DNA of 8,990 nt from CAISIP01 sp041581405. GTDB taxonomy: Bacteria; Pseudomonadota; Gammaproteobacteria; Burkholderiales; Burkholderiaceae_C. Below, piece after piece: positions 6,474 to 8,990 of this stretch. Numbering within the stretch: the stretch's first letter is position 1; the number at the start of each line of letters is the position of its first letter. Location: contig JBFIDI010000230.1 in the NCBI GenBank assembly GCA_041581405.1, forward strand, positions 1 through 8,990, given 5' to 3'. Made by a program: the position numbers and the translations under genes. The notes beneath the pieces are model-generated. The model had not been told where the DNA came from and did not search any database. It saw only the letters and a program-made list of their open reading frames with translations.

Positions 6474-7762
6474 CCGAAGCCCTCATCGGTTTCGCTGCCA
6501 TGCTGCTGCTGGTGCTGATGCAGGTGCCGGTGGCATTTGCGATGGCCCTGATCGGCGTGCTGGGCCTGGCCTGGATCCGCAACTGGCCCTCGGCCTACAC
6601 CCTGGTGGGTTCGGTGGTGCAGGAAAGCGGCTTCCAGTATCTGTTGTCGGTGGTGCCGCTGTTCATCCTGATGGGCAACCTGATCACGCAATCGCGGCTG
6701 TCGCGCGAACTGTATGCCGCCGCGTATGCCTTCCTCGGCCATCGCAAGGGCGGCCTGGCCATGTCGACCATCGTCGCCTGTGGCGGCTTCGGCGCGGTCT
6801 GCGGCTCCAGCCTGGCCACGACGGCCACCATGTCCAAGGTCGCCTATCCCGAGATGCGCGAGCTGGGTTACGACAAGGCCCTGGCCTCGGGCTCGATCGC
6901 CGCGGGCGGCACCCTGGGCATCCTGATCCCGCCCTCGGTCGTGATGGTCGTCTATGCGATCCTGACGCAACAAAGCATCGGCAAGATGTTCGCCGCCGGC
7001 ATCCTGCCGGGACTGCTCGCGATCGGCCTGTACCTGCTGGCCGTGCGCTGGACGATCTGGCGCCGGCCCGACGCCGGGCCGCGTGGCGCGCGCATGGACT
7101 GGGCGCAGCGCCTGCAGGCATTGCGCGAGGTCTGGGGCGTGTTGCTGCTGTTCGCCATCGTCATGGGCGGTATCTACGGCGGCGTGTTCCCGGCCACCGA
7201 GGCGGCCGGCATCGGCGCCTGCGGTGCCTTCGTGTTCGCATGGGCGCGCAAGCGCCTGAGCTGGGCCATCCTGTCCGAGGTGCTGGTCGAATCGGCGCGT
7301 ACCACCGGCATGTTGTTCATGGTGCTGATCGGCGCGCTGATGTTCGCCAACTTCATCAACTTCACCTCGTTGCCCGGCGACCTGCAGGACATGGTCCAGC
7401 AGTTCTCCATCCATCCGATCCTGGTCATCGTCGCGATCTGTGTCATCTACGTGTTGCTGGGCTGCGTGCTCGAGAGCATGTCGATGGTGCTGCTGACGGT
7501 GCCGGTGTTCTACCCGCTGGTGCAGGGCCTGGGTTTCGACCTGATCTGGTTCGGCATCATCGTCGTCGTCGTGACCGAGATCAGCTTCATCACGCCTCCG
7601 GTGGGCCTGAACGTGATGGTGCTCAAGAGCCTGCTGCCGGACGTGCCGATGCGCACGCTGTTCGGCGGCGTCATGCCCTTCGTCGTCGCTGACGTGGTGC
7701 GGCTGGCGCTGCTGATCGCGTTCCCGGTCATCACGCTGACCTTGCCGCGGTTCCTGGGCTGA
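6470..7762 (+). CDS. dctM: TRAP transporter large permease subunit, DctM family
   Basis: The 430-residue protein is the multi-spanning channel subunit of the TRAP transporter, which couples sodium or proton entry to uptake of the ligand delivered by the receptor. It is hydrophobic throughout. Conserved features are PLFILMGNL (63-71), GGFGAVCGSSLATTATM (105-121), the half-helix AAGGTLGILIPPS (144-156), FPATEAAGIG (240-249) and the pseudo-symmetric second repeat with SFITPPVGLN (372-381). The two TLGILIPPS/ITPPVGLN elements mark the inverted repeat shared by DctM and other ion-transporter-superfamily permeases. Length is normal. It is the last gene of the operon and is followed by two hairpins. 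Confidence 0.97.
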   Translation: MTEALIGFAAMLLLVLMQVPVAFAMALIGVLGLAWIRNWPSAYTLVGSVVQESGFQYLLSVVPLFILMGNLITQSRLSRELYAAAYAFLGHRKGGLAMSTIVACGGFGAVCGSSLATTATMSKVAYPEMRELGYDKALASGSIAAGGTLGILIPPSVVMVVYAILTQQSIGKMFAAGILPGLLAIGLYLLAVRWTIWRRPDAGPRGARMDWAQRLQALREVWGVLLLFAIVMGGIYGGVFPATEAAGIGACGAFVFAWARKRLSWAILSEVLVESARTTGMLFMVLIGALMFANFINFTSLPGDLQDMVQQFSIHPILVIVAICVIYVLLGCVLESMSMVLLTVPVFYPLVQGLGFDLIWFGIIVVVVTEISFITPPVGLNVMVLKSLLPDVPMRTLFGGVMPFVVADVVRLALLIAFPVITLTLPRFLG

Positions 7763-7781
7763 CCGTCCGGCCGCGGGACGG
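7763..7781 (+). terminator. Small hairpin directly after the dctM stop
   Basis: CCGTCC (7763-7768) pairs with GGACGG (7776-7781) around a seven-base loop. The six base pairs are GC-rich and begin immediately after the TGA of the last operon gene. There is no T-run, so it may be a 3' RNA-stabilising stem or part of a composite terminator rather than a classical intrinsic terminator. Confidence 0.3.
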
Positions 7782-7786
7782 CGCAC

Positions 7787-7821
7787 GCCGGCAAGACCCT
7801 GGCCTGCAGGGCTTTGCCGGC
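7787..7821. terminator. Strong 15-position stem-loop downstream of the TRAP operon (terminator-like)
   Basis: GCCGGCAAGACCCTG (7787-7801) pairs with CAGGGCTTTGCCGGC (7807-7821) around a five-base loop GCCTG. Thirteen pairs are Watson-Crick, one is a G-T wobble and one is a mismatch (A-C). It lies 25 bases after the dctM stop and 38 bases before the next start, so it is well placed to end the operon transcript. Neither strand shows a T-run after the stem, so simple intrinsic termination is not assured; a Rho-linked end or 3' stabiliser is also possible. Confidence 0.5.
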
Positions 7822-7827
7822 TTGCAC

Positions 7828-7833
7828 TACAGT
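7828..7833 (+). promoter_or_regulatory. Possible -10 element for the aspartic protease gene
   Basis: TACAGT resembles the sigma-70 -10 hexamer and lies 25 bases upstream of the ATG at 7859. The hexamer at the matching -35 distance (7805-7810, TGCAGG) is a poor match and falls inside the stem-loop. This is a tentative call based on position and the -10 match alone. Confidence 0.25.
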
Positions 7834-7848
7834 GGGGCGATCGAATCG

Positions 7849-7854
7849 AAGGAG
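7849..7854 (+). promoter_or_regulatory. Ribosome binding site that sets the aspartic protease start
   Basis: AAGGAG lies four bases before the ATG at 7859. It decides in favour of this start over the in-frame TTG at 7814, which sits inside the 3' arm of the stem-loop and has no comparable ribosome binding site. Confidence 0.7.
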
Positions 7855-7858
7855 CAGC

Positions 7859-8473
7859 ATGGGCGTCGAGGATCGCGACTGGTGGAAGGATGCGCAGCGC
7901 AAGCGCGACGGCGCCGACGCGCCGCGGCCGACCCGTTTCGGCCGCGCCGTCGACCGCTCGGCGGCCCCGACGGCCGCGGAACAAGGCCTCACGCCCGGCC
8001 TGAAGTGGGGCCCGCTGGCCATCGTCGTGTTCTGGCTCGTCATCATGGCGGCGGTCTATGGCGGCATCAAGCTGGTGATGCAGCCCCGGCAGATCACGGT
8101 CTCGATGGCCGGCGAGATGACGATTCCGCGCGCCCGCGACGGCCACTTCTATGCGCCCGGCTCCATCGGCGGCCAGCCGGTGGTGTTTCTGGTGGACACC
8201 GGCGCCAGCTACGTCACCGTCAGCCAGGCCTTTGCCGACCACGCCGGCATCCAGGGCGGGACGCCGACACGGTTTCACACCGCCAACGGCGTCATCGAGG
8301 GCCGCATCGTGTCCGACGTGCCGGTGTCGCTGGGGCCCGCGAGCGTGTCCGGCGTCAAGGTGGCGGTCGGCATGAACGGCATCTCCCGCGACCAGGCCTT
8401 GCTGGGCCAGAGTTTCCTGTCGAAGTTCCAGATCACGCTGACCGGCGACGAGATGGTGCTGCGCCGGCCCTAG
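7859..8473 (+). CDS. Membrane-anchored retropepsin-like aspartic protease (clan AA, TIGR02281-type)
   Basis: The 204-residue protein has three parts. Residues 1-50 are charged and probably cytosolic, with DWWKDAQRKRD near the start. Residues 51-73 form one transmembrane helix. Residues 78-204 form a retropepsin-like domain expected in the periplasm. The catalytic motif is DTGAS with D113 (VFLVDTGASYVTV), and the second family signature LLGQSFLSKF spans 181-190. A single-domain protease like this would act as a homodimer, each subunit giving one aspartate. This matches the proteobacterial family usually named TIGR02281 aspartic protease; its substrate is not generally known. I chose the ATG at 7859 because AAGGAG precedes it. 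It is separated from the TRAP operon by hairpins and is unlikely to belong to that pathway. It ends 12 bases before the convergent AraC-type gene. Confidence 0.9.
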   Translation: MGVEDRDWWKDAQRKRDGADAPRPTRFGRAVDRSAAPTAAEQGLTPGLKWGPLAIVVFWLVIMAAVYGGIKLVMQPRQITVSMAGEMTIPRARDGHFYAPGSIGGQPVVFLVDTGASYVTVSQAFADHAGIQGGTPTRFHTANGVIEGRIVSDVPVSLGPASVSGVKVAVGMNGISRDQALLGQSFLSKFQITLTGDEMVLRRP

Positions 8474-8485
8474 CCGGGCTGCGTG

Positions 8486-8990
8486 TCAGTGGCCGCGCCG
8501 GTCCTGTCCGGGGGCGATGCCGAAGGCTGCCGCATATTTGGCGGCGAAGCGACCGAAATGGCCGAAGCCGCACATCAGCGCCACCTCGCTGACACGCACC
8601 GGCGAACTGCGCAGCAGGTGGCGCGCGCGCAGCAGCCGTACCTGTTCGATGAACTGGTAGGCCGTCATGCCCCGCTGCCGGCGCACCAGCTCCTGCAACG
8701 AGCGCAGCGACAGGCCCATGTACGCGGCCAGCGCGTGCACGTCGGGCAGGTCATGGCGCTGCATCGCATCGTGCAACCAGGCCTGCGCGTCGGCCAGGCG
8801 CCGCAGCGGCGCGTCGTCGGCCTGCAATGCCGTGCGCCGCTCGTCGCCACGACCGGACAGGACGTCGACCGCCGCCTGTGCCAGCAGCTCCGCCAGGCCG
8901 TTCCACTGGCGCTCGAGCAGGCCATGCGGCATGGCCGTGCAACGATCCGCATCCAGGGCGACCAGCGCGTCGAGCATGCCCGGCAACAGC
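8486..8990 (-). CDS. AraC-family transcriptional regulator, C-terminal part (5' end beyond window)
   Basis: The frame stays open to the right edge. The TTG near 8986 is therefore probably an internal leucine codon, and the visible 166 or so residues are the C-terminal half of a protein that is usually about 300 residues long. The C-terminus holds the double helix-turn-helix of AraC/XylS regulators. The first HTH is around residues 82-101 (VHALAAYMGLSLRSLQELV). QFIEQVRLLRARHLL (111-125) is the linker helix. The second HTH spans about 131-152 (VSEVALMCGFGHFGRFAAKY) and is followed by AFGIAPGQ. The region before it is helical and may be the end of a ligand-binding domain; its type cannot be judged from this fragment. 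The gene is convergent with the protease gene, so it is not clearly linked to the operon upstream and its target is unknown. Confidence 0.92.
   Translation of the reverse strand, partial: LLPGMLDALVALDADRCTAMPHGLLERQWNGLAELLAQAAVDVLSGRGDERRTALQADDAPLRRLADAQAWLHDAMQRHDLPDVHALAAYMGLSLRSLQELVRRQRGMTAYQFIEQVRLLRARHLLRSSPVRVSEVALMCGFGHFGRFAAKYAAAFGIAPGQDRRGH

Noticed and set aside
7814..7858. Upstream TTG start for the aspartic protease
   Set aside because: The TTG lies within the stem-loop arm and has no ribosome binding site, while ATG at 7859 has AAGGAG four bases upstream and begins the plausible protein.
6188..8278. Minus-strand open frame of about 696 codons opposite the TRAP permease and protease genes
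   Set aside because: It crosses several well-supported plus-strand genes and the hairpin region, and its translation is repetitive H/R/D/Q-rich sequence without recognisable motifs.
8461..8500. Bidirectional terminator between the convergent protease and AraC-type genes
   Set aside because: Only a four-pair stem (GCCC/GGGC around TAGCC, 8467-8479) is visible and there is no T-run on either strand, which is too weak to annotate.
1..8990. CRISPR arrays, tRNA or rRNA genes, insertion sequences, attachment sites
   Set aside because: No regularly spaced repeats, transposase genes, terminal inverted repeats or structural RNA signatures were seen; the window is filled by ordinary metabolic, transport and regulatory genes.

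Overview
The window looks like a chromosomal stretch from a GC-rich (roughly two-thirds G+C by eye) Gram-negative bacterium. The combination of a GntR/FCD-controlled sugar-acid operon, a tripartite TRAP transporter and a TIGR02281-type aspartic protease suggests a beta-proteobacterium, most likely Burkholderiales. That placement is inferred from protein style and composition, because no rRNA or marker gene is present. Coding density is very high, the longest non-coding gap is about 96 bases, and base composition gives no sign of recent transfer.

Positions 1-7762 read as one plus-strand transcription unit. It starts with the C-terminal part of a GntR-family regulator (FCD effector domain, cut by the window edge). 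Next comes an IlvD/Edd-type [Fe-S] dehydratase, a 3-hydroxyisobutyrate-dehydrogenase-family (HIBADH) oxidoreductase, a hydroxypyruvate isomerase/OtnI-type TIM-barrel isomerase, and a DenD-like (D-erythronate dehydrogenase) extended SDR. A complete TRAP transporter follows in the order periplasmic binding protein, small membrane subunit, large membrane subunit. Three junctions are ATGA start/stop overlaps and the remaining gaps are 13-43 bases, so the genes are probably co-transcribed and partly translationally coupled.

Taken together, the operon most likely imports a short hydroxylated carboxylate (a tetronate or related sugar acid) and processes it by oxidation, isomerisation and dehydration. 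Three enzymes resemble the known D-erythronate/L-threonate pathway (2-dehydrogenases plus OtnI). The DUF1537 kinase (OtnK) and the decarboxylase/aldolase (OtnC) that normally finish that pathway are absent from the window, and an IlvD/Edd dehydratase is present instead. This makes a kinase-free or otherwise rewired acid-sugar route the most interesting idea here. The true substrate cannot be read from the sequence.

After the transporter, two hairpins (7763-7781 and 7787-7821) probably close the operon. A separate short gene follows for a single-pass membrane-anchored retropepsin-like aspartic protease. Convergent to it on the minus strand is the DNA-binding half of an AraC-family regulator whose N-terminal part lies beyond the right edge.
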